From positions 18,853 to 82,852 of the forward strand of contig NZ_JAGIBD010000016.1 in NCBI RefSeq assembly GCF_017744555.1: DNA of 64,000 nt, given 5' to 3'. This document shows positions 35,067 to 42,464 of this stretch, piece by piece. The notes under the pieces were generated by a model, which saw nothing but the letters and a program-made list of their open reading frames with translations, ran no database searches and was not told where the DNA came from. This DNA is from Cellulomonas sp. (lineage in GTDB: Bacteria > Actinomycetota > Actinomycetes > Actinomycetales > Cellulomonadaceae). A program made the translations under genes and the position numbers. Every line of letters begins with the position of its first letter. The first letter of the stretch is position 1.

Positions 35067-35199
35067 GGCGGTGCTGGTCGGCGCGGTGATCGGCTCAGGC
35101 CGCTCCGCGCGCGAGACGGCAAGGGCGCACGGGGTGTCGTGGTGGTTGGTGCAAGCCGCGATCAGCGGCTTGGCGGTGCTGCTGCCCGCGCGGGGCTGG
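35059..35199 (+). pseudogene. Transposase fragment (ISL3-like HTH)
   Basis: About 47 codons reading AVLVGAVIGSGRSARETARA, HGVSWWLVQAAISGLAVLLP resemble the helix-turn-helix that precedes the DDE domain of ISL3-type transposases (HGVSWWTV pattern). There is no DDE core, no terminal inverted repeat and no target duplication that I can find. The integrase homology stops just where this fragment starts, so an IS insertion followed by deletion may have broken the integrase. Confidence 0.35.
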
Positions 35200-35351
35200 G
35201 CCAGGCTCGAGGGGCGCCGACGGAGAAATCGAGGCGCCTCCGGCGCCCGCCGGAGACTACACAGGCCGCCCCGGTGGAAGGACGGCCTGTGTCTGAATCG
35301 CTACCTGACGGAAGGGTGCGAGCGCGGTCTACTTGGACTATGGAGCAGTCG

Positions 35352-35729
35352 TCATGCCTTACAGGTTTGCCACGCCCGGAGGCCGGCTACGGCTGTCGCA
35401 AGCCACACGATAATCCCCGAAGCTGTGTAGATGCCGACAACGACGAGACCCGCGTCAATGATGCAACCAGCCGAAGGAGGATTTCCTGACACCGGGTAGA
35501 CGCTATTAATCTTGTATGTCGCGATAAGCTTGCCATCGAGATACTTCTTGAGCCGATACCCTTGACAATTGATCAGTTCCTCGCCCGGAGACATCGGAGT
35601 CTGGACGCCGTTCAGCTGTACACACTGCCATTCGTAGTTTCCTGTAGCACTGGCGGCTGTTGGTGCACCTACGACGAGCAGAGAAAGAATTCCGATACCC
35701 ACGGCGATCTTGGCCCAGAACGACTTCAT
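35352..35729 (-). CDS. Orphan small secreted protein, AT-richer cargo gene
   Basis: 125 residues. The signal peptide is MKSFWAKIAVGIGILSLLVV plus APTAASA. The mature part has four Cys (EWQC, INCQG, AGCII, WQTCKA), a short charged middle (YRLKKYLDGKLIATYKI) and a strongly hydrophobic C-terminal helix (LVVVGIYTASGIIVWLATAV). The ATG has AGGAGG with ideal spacing. Third positions are much less GC-biased than in all neighbours, so it was acquired. No family is recognised; a membrane-active or immunity-type product is one possibility. Confidence 0.75.
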   Translation of the reverse strand: MKSFWAKIAVGIGILSLLVVGAPTAASATGNYEWQCVQLNGVQTPMSPGEELINCQGYRLKKYLDGKLIATYKINSVYPVSGNPPSAGCIIDAGLVVVGIYTASGIIVWLATAVAGLRAWQTCKA

Positions 35730-36375
35730 GCCTATCCTCCTAGTTTCCCGCTTTGGGACGAGTCATCAAGAGATGACGGGAGGACGCTAGCAGGGCCATC
35801 AGACGTGCGAGGGGTGGATGGCACGAAATCCTCCAGGCTTCTTCCGTTTACGGCGCGCCTGTGCAGACACGCCGTGTGGAGCATCTTTTTTCGGCTCTTC
35901 ACGGTTCGTGGTGATTGCCGGGTCGCGTCGGTGAGACGTTGAAGGCCTGACCGGAGGACACGGCTGGGCCCCCTTTGTCGGTGAGCCTTTCCTTACTGCC
36001 TCAAGCGCGCGGCTGCGCCGCGCGGGTCGGCCTCCCGGGCGGGGCCCCGCGCTCCGCTCGCTCCGCTCGCTGCGCGCACGCCACCCGTCCGGCCTTCCCC
36101 GACGCAACAAATGCGGTCCCGATGTCACCCCGGAACCGCCGAACTGCTCGCTCTCATATCCGTCTCGCCTCGCCCGACGCCGCACCGACCGCCGAGCCTC
36201 CGGCCGGCTCCACTCCGCGTCAAGGGCCCCTTCGGCGTCGCTGCGCGATGGCCTTTGGCCACCCTGACCCGGAGCTCCGCCCGCCTCTGGTGCCCCGCTA
36301 TCGGTGTGGCGCCTACGATCTGCGCACGACGTGCGAACTTCCGCGCGCGGTCGAAGGTCAGATGGGCGGATGGGG
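35730..36375. other. Gene-poor stretch inside the element
   Basis: No credible gene is seen. It contains the hairpin CGCGCGGC-TGC-GCCGCGCG at 36006-36024 and tandem GCTCCGCTC units near 36050-36075, both of the kind found in non-coding parts of actinobacterial plasmids and integrative elements. Confidence 0.5.
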
Positions 36376-36672
36376 ATGACGGACGATCGTCGCGCTCGTG
36401 ACGCTGAGGGCCGAAGGGAACTCCGCCAATTGCTGCTCGACGTCGAGCTGCGCGGGCTCAGGCACACCCTCATCGGCTCGGCCGTCGTCTTCGCCGGCGT
36501 CGGTGTCTTTGCGCTCGTCACTGGGCTGCAGCCTGCCAACGATGCTCCTTCCGGCGATCTGGCGATGGCAGGAATCTGCGCGATCGCCGCGATCGCCGCG
36601 ATCGCCGCTTGGCTGATCTCACAACTGATCCCCAAGCGCCGACGTCCAGCTCGCGTCGCGTCCAACGACTGA
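36376..36672 (+). CDS. Hypothetical two-helix membrane protein in the element
   Basis: 98 residues from the ATG at 36376; an in-frame ATG at 36370 is equally possible. A charged start (MTDDRRARDAEGRRELRQLL) precedes two hydrophobic helices (about 33-53 and 62-88). The second contains AIAAIAAIAA, coded by a 9-bp tandem repeat (36584-36605). The C-terminus is basic. No family is recognised; small 2-TM proteins of this type are common cargo of integrative elements. Confidence 0.6.
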   Translation: MTDDRRARDAEGRRELRQLLLDVELRGLRHTLIGSAVVFAGVGVFALVTGLQPANDAPSGDLAMAGICAIAAIAAIAAWLISQLIPKRRRPARVASND

Positions 36673-36727
36673 TGAGCCTGCTCCCCGCGGCCTAGCAGCG
36701 ACGCCCCGTGACGTATCGCCCGTCCTT

Positions 36728-36752
36728 CTGGGTGACTAAGTGGGTGACTACG
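36728..36752. repeat. Right arm-type repeat
   Basis: The same 25-bp unit with two TGGGTGAC copies, 94 bp before attR and in the same orientation as the left copy. Confidence 0.45.
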
Positions 36753-36846
36753 ACACCACCGAACGGGGCGACAACCACCGACAGCCACCAACGCAGCAGC
36801 GCCAAGGAGACGGCATGGGTTTGGCAGTCTCGGCGGCCCCCAGCCC

Positions 36847-36894
36847 TTCGGGACGAAGAGGTCGTGGGTTCGAATCCCGCCACCCCGACAGTGT
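36847..36894 (+). repeat. attR-like direct repeat
   Basis: 48 bp identical to 34708-34755. The tRNA 5' half and acceptor are missing, so it is not a functional tRNA. A 24-bp extension of the flank (36898-36921) also matches the left side. Confidence 0.85.
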
Positions 36895-37197
36895 CCGCTC
36901 GCGCCAGGGGGCCTTTCGCTTACCCCGGGGAGGTCCGGAACCCCCGCGGAGGGCTTCACCGAGGCCCGCGCATGCTCTCGCGGCGCGAGGGCCGGCTGCG
37001 GCGCACGCACAGCCGCAGCTGCATGCCGGTCGCCGCTGGCTGCCGTTCTACTACCGGGGCGAGGACATCTCGCCGCGCAGATCCTGTACCTCGTCGAGTC
37101 GGAGCGCCGGTTCGACGCCGTGCAGGAGGCTCTCGACGCCGCCAAGGCGAACCGGCCCGAGCGCGCAGCGACGCGGGAGGGGGGTGTGTCGTCCAGG
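36895..37197. other. Spacer with a frame-shifted coding remnant
   Basis: Beyond attR there is no intact gene. A stretch at about 37040-37185 reads WLPFYYRGEDI in one frame and then QILYLVESERRFDAVQEALD in another. This is the look of a short decayed gene end of unknown family. Confidence 0.35.
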
Positions 37198-37695
37198 TCA
37201 GGCCTCGTCCTGCGTCGACGGTCGCGCCGTCTCCAGGTCGATCAACGCCTGCTGGCGGTCGGCGCTCGCCTTGTCTCGGTCACCAGCCGAATCGCGGCGA
37301 TCGTCTTCGAACTTGCTGCGGTCGCTCGCCGCGGCGAGGCGGTCGACGGCTTCCGACCGCCTGAGGTCCCGCGCGTCGTCCAGCATCATCGTGAGGTCGG
37401 CCTGGGACATCTCTGCCTCCGACTGCGCCATCTCACGCGCGATGATGGCGTCCTCGAGTGCTGCTCGGGCGTCCGCCGCGGCGTCGTGGACTTCATCGCG
37501 CAGGGCTGCGGAGTGGCGCCGGACCTGCTCGGCCCACAGCCGGTCACGAATGGCCTGGTCACGTCTTTCCCGGTCGGTCGCCCCTCGGGTGGCCAACTCG
37601 TCGCGCGCCGCAGCGTCGGCGTCCCGCCGCCCTGCCGCGAGGTCCCGCCTGTCGGCGTCATCGTCGCGATCCGCGCCCTCGCCAGGTCGCATCAT
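37198..37695 (-). CDS. Highly charged coiled-coil protein
   Basis: 165 residues with no hydrophobic segment. Nearly half of the residues are Asp, Glu, Arg or Lys, in repeats of the type RDxxAxxRDxxA at both ends and a long helix between (DEVHDAAADARAALEDAIIA). The family is unknown; a structural or scaffold role is possible. TACGGT (complement of 37702-37707) ends 6 nt before the ATG and there is no SD, so the mRNA is probably leaderless. It is a single gene with no obvious partner. Confidence 0.6.
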   Translation of the reverse strand: MMRPGEGADRDDDADRRDLAAGRRDADAAARDELATRGATDRERRDQAIRDRLWAEQVRRHSAALRDEVHDAAADARAALEDAIIAREMAQSEAEMSQADLTMMLDDARDLRRSEAVDRLAAASDRSKFEDDRRDSAGDRDKASADRQQALIDLETARPSTQDEA

Positions 37696-37837
37696 CGTCC
37701 GACCGTAGCGCTCGACCTGCGTGCTTCCAACGCCTGCGCCGCGGCCCGATGGATGCCCGCGATCGGGGTTGCCCCGCGTCAGGCGAGGTGCGAGATCTGG
37801 GCGACGAGACGAAGGGTTCGGCGGAAGTCGGTCGCCT

Positions 37838-38287
37838 CTAGCGGGAGCGGGCGGCCGCTGCGGCGGCGACGATGTAGGGCGCGCTGACGAACGCGACGCC
37901 TGCCGCGTGTGCGAGCGCGGCCATGTGCTCTGCCTCGCTGGGCGTGAGGAAGACGCCGGTGGGGTCCTTCTCGCCGTCCTCGTTGCGGCCCGACTGGTGC
38001 CAGAGCGTGGCGGCACCGAGTCGCTGAGCCTCTGCCAGCAGACCGGGCAGCTCCGCCGCCGGCCTGTGGCTGTAGACGATGTCCGCCCGTTCGGGCAGGG
38101 CGGTGACCGGGCTCGTCTCCGGACGGCCGTCGACCAGTCGCATGACGTAGAGGTCGTCCGGGTCGGGGCCACCTTGGAAGGTGACGTCGAGGCCCGCGTG
38201 GACGAGGGCGTGGGGAACGTCCTCGGAGGGCCAGTCGTGGAGCACTGCCGCCCTGGCAGAGCGCAAGATCTCGACGGGGTCGGTCAT
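37838..38287 (-). CDS. CoA-binding-domain-like protein
   Basis: 149 residues. The second half, ADIVYSHRPAAELPGLLAEA then RLGAATLWHQSG, follows the pattern of YccU-type CoA-binding proteins (DIVxVHRPxEELPxxxxEA..GAKxxWxQ), though the N-terminal glycine loop is not clear. No catalytic role can be stated. The ATG has a GGAGG SD 6 nt upstream. It is the third gene of an operon with an ArsR regulator and an SRPBCC protein, separated from the latter by 3 nt. Confidence 0.55.
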   Translation of the reverse strand: MTDPVEILRSARAAVLHDWPSEDVPHALVHAGLDVTFQGGPDPDDLYVMRLVDGRPETSPVTALPERADIVYSHRPAAELPGLLAEAQRLGAATLWHQSGRNEDGEKDPTGVFLTPSEAEHMAALAHAAGVAFVSAPYIVAAAAAARSR

Positions 38288-38290
38288 TCT

Positions 38291-38755
38291 CTACCTCCGA
38301 GGTGTGTGGTTTCCGATGACCTGGCTGTCGCACCACGGGATGAGCCAGCCGATGACGTTGGGCCAGAACAGGAACGCCCGCTCGCCACCGTCGCGCAGGT
38401 ACTGGTGCACGTGGACTCGGGTGCCCCTGGTCGTGGGTTCGAAGGTGACGTCGGTCTGGCTGTCGTCGACGACGCCTCGGTAGGTGAGGCGGACGCCGGG
38501 CTCCCATCGGGTGATCTCGGCGATGACGAGCTCGCCGTCGGGGTACACCTCGAGCACTCGCCCCCCGAGCCGGGTCTCGACGTGCATCGTCGGCGACCGT
38601 CCGGCGTCGAAGTAGTTGATCGGTCCGGGGATCCACCACGAGCTGATCTCGGCCGTGAACGCCTCGAACGCTCGCGCAGGCGGGACCCCGACGTCGATGC
38701 TCGCCCGGGCTTCAGGGCGCTCCGACCGGTCCGCGGCGCCGGCGGGACGGTTCAT
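38291..38755 (-). CDS. SRPBCC (AHSA1-like) domain protein
   Basis: 154 residues. ASIDVGVPPARAFEAFTAEI and SSWWIPGPINYF start the helix-grip fold, and GELVIAEITRWEPGVRLTY is the typical middle strand pair of Activator-of-Hsp90-like START proteins. Such proteins next to ArsR regulators bind unknown hydrophobic ligands. The ATG overlaps the ArsR stop (ATGA), so the pair is translationally coupled. Confidence 0.82.
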   Translation of the reverse strand: MNRPAGAADRSERPEARASIDVGVPPARAFEAFTAEISSWWIPGPINYFDAGRSPTMHVETRLGGRVLEVYPDGELVIAEITRWEPGVRLTYRGVVDDSQTDVTFEPTTRGTRVHVHQYLRDGGERAFLFWPNVIGWLIPWCDSQVIGNHTPRR

Positions 38756-39162
38756 CGGCCCGACCGCCGGTGCGAGGGTTCGCCGAGGCGGGCCGTGTCA
38801 CCGCCCGGCGGGCGCGCCGCCGCAGGGCGTCCGTCGTCGGTGGCTTCGACGTGGGTGCGGAACGCTGCGAGCTGCTCGTTCCACTGCGCCTGCACCTGAT
38901 CCATCCAGGCCCGGGCCGCGACGAGCCCGTCGTCGCGCAGCGTGAAGACGCGGCGGCGTGCGTCGTGCGGGTCCCGGTTGTCCGTGACCAGACCGGCCAC
39001 CTGGAGCGTCCGGAGGTGGCGGCTCATGACGGACGGTGAGACCGAGGCGTGCCGGGCCAGCTCTCCGGCACTGGCCGGGCCCCGCGACAGCACCTCGACC
39101 GTCGCGAGGCGGACGGGGTCAGCGAGGGCTGCGAAGCGCTCAGCCGCACCTTGGTCACTCAT
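38752..39162 (-). CDS. ArsR-family regulator
   Basis: 136 residues. Winged helix: RFAALADPVRLATVEVLSRG then LARHASVSPSVMSRHLRTL and a wing DPHDARRRVFTL. The metal-binding Cys box of ArsR/SmtB is absent, as in the ArsR/AHSA1 subgroup, so it probably senses another signal. AATAAT (complement of 39170-39175) is 7 nt before the ATG. An autoregulatory site is likely in the AT-rich promoter, where TGCGGA occurs twice in direct order. Confidence 0.88.
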   Translation of the reverse strand: MSDQGAAERFAALADPVRLATVEVLSRGPASAGELARHASVSPSVMSRHLRTLQVAGLVTDNRDPHDARRRVFTLRDDGLVAARAWMDQVQAQWNEQLAAFRTHVEATDDGRPAAARPPGGDTARLGEPSHRRSGR

Positions 39163-39206
39163 GTCCGCAATTATTCACGAAATCCGCAAAGGCTCAAGGC
39201 CTGCAG

Positions 39207-39255
39207 ACGCACGGCAGGGCCCCGCCCGTCGACCGGTCGGGGCCCTGCCGTGCGT
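39207..39255. terminator. Strong bidirectional terminator
   Basis: A perfect 18-bp stem (39207-39224 with 39238-39255) and a 13-nt loop. It follows the DUF4097 gene on the reverse strand and isolates the ArsR promoter. Confidence 0.85.
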
Positions 39256-39265
39256 ACGGTCCGGC

Positions 39266-40132
39266 TCAGCCGTTCGGGCCGAGGTACGACGCGTTGCCGT
39301 CGCTGGTGTGGATCCGCACGTGCACGGGAGCGCTCGGGTCGGTGGGGCCGGTGACGGTCTGGTGGCCGTCGGACACCGAGATGTCGAGCGCGACGGGCTC
39401 CCCCGTGCCGTACACGGTCACGTCGCCGTCGCTGGCGGACGCGTCGATGTCGCCGTGGACGCCGGAGATCTCCTGCCGGCCGTCGGTCGAGTGCACGTCG
39501 GCCCGGCCGGACACGTCGGACACCTCGACGCGGCCGTCGGAGGACGACACGTCGACGTCGCCCTGCACGGCGGACACGAGGATGCGCCCGTCGCCGCTGT
39601 GCACCGCGACGTCGCCGACGACGTCCTCGATCGTCGTCGCGCCGTCGGACGTGTGCGCGTCGATCGAGCCCTCCAGCGTGGAGGCGGACACGTCGCCGTC
39701 GTGCGCCTCGATCTCGACGTCCGTGCCTTCCGGGACCTGCACGACGAGTGACGCGGTGCAGACGCCCGGGCTCCACCAGTCGCACCGGTGCTCGACGAGG
39801 AGCCGGTCACCCACGACGGACGAGCTGTACCGGGGCGTCGACAAGGCGCTGCGGGACTCGCGGCGGACGACGACCTCGGAGCCCCCTGTCGTCACGGTGA
39901 CGTCGCCGTCGGCGACGAGGCGCACGACCGGCTGGGCGTCGTACGTGGCGGTGCGGGCGGTCGACGAGACGTCGACGTTCGCGGCGATGAGCTGGCCCGT
40001 CGCGCTCCACACGCCCGTGACGAGCATGAGGCCGCCGACAATGCCGCCGGTCCAGATGAGCGCCCGCGAGCTCGGCGACCGCGGTGCCGGGGGCGGCGGG
40101 GACTGCACGGGGTTCTCGAGCGTGGTGGTCAT
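39266..40132 (-). CDS. DUF4097 beta-repeat membrane protein (LiaG-like)
   Basis: 288 residues. One transmembrane helix (about 24-45) precedes a DUF4097 right-handed beta-repeat domain, with successive turns such as GDVDVSSSDGRVEVSDVSG and GRADVHSTDGRQEISGVHG. The ATG overlaps the response regulator stop (ATGA). In Bacillus LiaG, the same domain is encoded with the LiaSR two-component system that senses envelope stress, and the order here is similar. A strong terminator follows. Confidence 0.88.
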   Translation of the reverse strand: MTTTLENPVQSPPPPAPRSPSSRALIWTGGIVGGLMLVTGVWSATGQLIAANVDVSSTARTATYDAQPVVRLVADGDVTVTTGGSEVVVRRESRSALSTPRYSSSVVGDRLLVEHRCDWWSPGVCTASLVVQVPEGTDVEIEAHDGDVSASTLEGSIDAHTSDGATTIEDVVGDVAVHSGDGRILVSAVQGDVDVSSSDGRVEVSDVSGRADVHSTDGRQEISGVHGDIDASASDGDVTVYGTGEPVALDISVSDGHQTVTGPTDPSAPVHVRIHTSDGNASYLGPNG

Positions 40133-40797
40133 GGCCGTTCTCCGTTCGAGGGGGCGTGCTCGAGCCAGCGCAGCACCGCGAGCACGCGACGGTGGTCGTC
40201 GCTGTCCGGGGGCAGGCCGAGCTTGGTGAGGATCGAGGTGACGTGCTTCTCGACGGCCGGGAGGCCGACGACGAGGCGATCGGCGATCGCGGTGTTGGAG
40301 CGGCCCTCGGCCATGAGGCCGAGGACGTCGCGCTCCCGTGGGGTGAGCGTCTCGAGACCCGACCTGCGGGTCCGGGCGAGGATCTGAGCGACGACCTCGG
40401 GGTCGATCACTGTGCCGCGCTGCGACACGCGGGTGAGGGCGTCGAGGAACTCGTCCACGTCCGCCACGCGGTCCTTGAGCACGTACCCGAGGCCGCGGAC
40501 GTCGCCCGCGAACAGGTCCTGCGCGTACCGCTGCTCGACGTACTGCGAGAGCACGAGCACCGGCAGCCTCGGGTGCAGCGATCGCAGGTGGACGGCGGCC
40601 CGCAGGCCCTCGTCGGTGTGCGTCGGGGGCATCCGGACGTCCGTGACCAGCACGTCCGGGACGTCGGCGCCGGGGCCGAGCGCGGCGACGAGCTCGTCGG
40701 CCGTCTTGTAGCCGGTGACCTCGTGCCCCTCCGCGGTCAGCAGGCGCGTGAGCCCGTCGAGCAGGAGGACCGAGTCCTCGGCGATCACGATGCGCAC
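40129..40797 (-). CDS. NarL/LuxR-type response regulator
   Basis: 222 residues. Receiver with AEDSVLLLDGL, phospho-Asp in VLVTDVRMPP (near residue 54) and Lys in YVLKDRV. LuxR HTH: LTPRERDVLGLMAEGRSNTAIA and VEKHVTSILTKLGL. The GTG at 40795-40797 overlaps the kinase gene by 13 nt, showing strong coupling. DUF4097 is the third gene. It probably activates its own operon, but no operator could be identified. Confidence 0.92.
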   Translation of the reverse strand: MRIVIAEDSVLLLDGLTRLLTAEGHEVTGYKTADELVAALGPGADVPDVLVTDVRMPPTHTDEGLRAAVHLRSLHPRLPVLVLSQYVEQRYAQDLFAGDVRGLGYVLKDRVADVDEFLDALTRVSQRGTVIDPEVVAQILARTRRSGLETLTPRERDVLGLMAEGRSNTAIADRLVVGLPAVEKHVTSILTKLGLPPDSDDHRRVLAVLRWLEHAPSNGERP

Positions 40798-42299
40798 GGC
40801 ACCTCCACGGTCAGTCGCGTGCCGGCTCCGGCCGGGCTCTCCAGGTGGAACGTGCCGTCGAGCGCCGCGACCCGGCTGCGCAGGCCGTCGAGGCCGCTGC
40901 CCGGGTGGGCGTCCGCGCCGCCGACGCCGTCGTCCTGCACGACGAGCCGCAGGACGCCGTCGGTCACGGCGGCCTCGACCCGGACGTGCTGGGCGTGCGC
41001 GTGCTTCGCCGCGTTGGTCAGCGCCTCGGCGGCCACGAAGTAGGCGGCGGCCTGCGCCGACGTGCTGGCCGTGCCGAGCAGCGTCGCGTTCGGCACGACG
41101 ACCTCGACCGGGACCGGGCTGCGGGCGGCGAGCGCCGACAGCGCCGCGTCCAGGCCGCGGTCGGTGAGGACGGCCGGGTGGATGCCGCGGACGAGGTCGC
41201 GCAGTTCGGCGAGCGTCTCCTTGACCTCGCGGTGCGCGTGCTCGAGCGCCGCGGCGGCAGCCTCGGGGTCGGCGGTCGCGGTCCGACGGGCCACACCGAG
41301 CTCGACGCCGAGCGCCACGAGCCGCTGCTGAGCACCGTCGTGCAGGTCGCGCTCGATGCGCCGACGCTCGTCGTCCGCCGCGCCCACGGCCGCCGTGCGC
41401 GTCTCCGCGAGGTGCTCCGCGCGCCCCTCGGCACGCGCGGCACGCTCCTGCGCGGCCAGCACGGCGAGGTCCTGCGGGGACGCTCCGAGCATCGCGCGGG
41501 CGAGCCGCACCTGCAGCAGCGTCGACGCCTGCGCGGCGAGCGCCGCGAGCCACACCGCGACGACGCCGCCGACCACCTCGAACAGCCAGTGCGGGGACAG
41601 GTGGACGTCGGGGAGCGCCACGGCGAGCAGCGGAGCGATCACGAGCGCGATGCCGAAGCAGCCGAGGACCGTCAGCAGGGCGGTCGCGGCCGTCATCAGC
41701 AGACCGGCCACGATCACGTACGCGACGTGGCCCCACGTCCGGGCGTCCGTCATGATCGCGACCCACGACGGCCACCAGCCCGGACCCTTCGGACGCCGGT
41801 ACGACGGCGCGGGGACGTCGACGAGCACCTGCGCCTTGAGCCGGGCCCGCTCGAGCCGCGCGTACGGCCGGGTCGTCCACAGCGTGAGGACCAGGATCGG
41901 GACGCCCACGAGGAACACGACGAGCAGCCCCGCGGCCAGCGACAGCGCGACCGACAGCCAGATGCCCATGACGAGCAGCCCGGCGCTGCCGATGACGACC
42001 TGCGACACCGCTCGCCACGTCGCGGCCGACACCGGGGCGGCGAGCAGCTCGCGCATGCCGGCGAGGGCCGGGGCGACGACGCGGAGGTCGTCGTCCGTGG
42101 AGACGGCCCGGGGGACCACCGGGGTGGGGGCACCTGACGCGGCCGACGCGGGACCGGCCGACGCGGGGCCGGTCGTCGCGGGGCCGGTCGGTGCGGGACC
42201 GGTCGGGCCGAGGACCCGGGTCGGTGCGTCGGCCGTGGTCCGCGCGCCCGGCGGCACCGGCAGGGGTGTCGTCGTCGGGACGCTGTCGTCGAAGCTCAT
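40785..42299 (-). CDS. Sensor histidine kinase (HisKA_3 type)
   Basis: 504 residues. A Thr/Pro/Ala-rich N-terminal segment with an imperfect GPTGPA repeat is followed by four or more helices with a short extracytoplasmic exposure (intramembrane-sensing look). Dimerisation/His box: DDERRRIERDLHDGAQQRL; ATPase: EALTNAAKHAHAQHV and GSGLDGLRSRVAAL. TAGCGT (complement of 42307-42312) is 7 nt before the ATG: leaderless operon head. It partners the NarL-type regulator encoded just downstream. Confidence 0.92.
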   Translation of the reverse strand: MSFDDSVPTTTPLPVPPGARTTADAPTRVLGPTGPAPTGPATTGPASAGPASAASGAPTPVVPRAVSTDDDLRVVAPALAGMRELLAAPVSAATWRAVSQVVIGSAGLLVMGIWLSVALSLAAGLLVVFLVGVPILVLTLWTTRPYARLERARLKAQVLVDVPAPSYRRPKGPGWWPSWVAIMTDARTWGHVAYVIVAGLLMTAATALLTVLGCFGIALVIAPLLAVALPDVHLSPHWLFEVVGGVVAVWLAALAAQASTLLQVRLARAMLGASPQDLAVLAAQERAARAEGRAEHLAETRTAAVGAADDERRRIERDLHDGAQQRLVALGVELGVARRTATADPEAAAAALEHAHREVKETLAELRDLVRGIHPAVLTDRGLDAALSALAARSPVPVEVVVPNATLLGTASTSAQAAAYFVAAEALTNAAKHAHAQHVRVEAAVTDGVLRLVVQDDGVGGADAHPGSGLDGLRSRVAALDGTFHLESPAGAGTRLTVEVPCAS

Positions 42300-42397
42300 A
42301 CCGAAGACGCTAGGCCCCGGGCCTGCGCGAAGACACCAAGACCTCCCACCGACCCACCCGGGGGAAATCCCTACCCCGACTGGTCCGGCAGACGGCC

Positions 42398-42435
42398 GAG
42401 GGGCCGGCCCCGGGAAGTCCCGGGACCGGCCCCTC
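42398..42435. terminator. Terminator after the GH48 gene
   Basis: An outer stem GAGGGGCCGG/CCGGCCCCTC stacks on an inner stem CCCGGGA-AG-TCCCGGG. It lies 30 nt after the stop of the GH48 gene on the reverse strand and may also serve transcripts from the left. Confidence 0.85.
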
Positions 42436-42464
42436 GTCGCCCCTCAGGGGCGGGTGCAGCTGGG

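Noticed and set aside
36006..36075. Plasmid origin in the element
   Set aside because: The palindrome and tandem units are suggestive, but no replication protein or iteron pattern supports it.
35799..37145. 448-codon reverse ORF across the right end of the element
   Set aside because: It runs through the att repeat (antisense tRNA), lacks proper codon bias and contradicts the forward gene at 36376.
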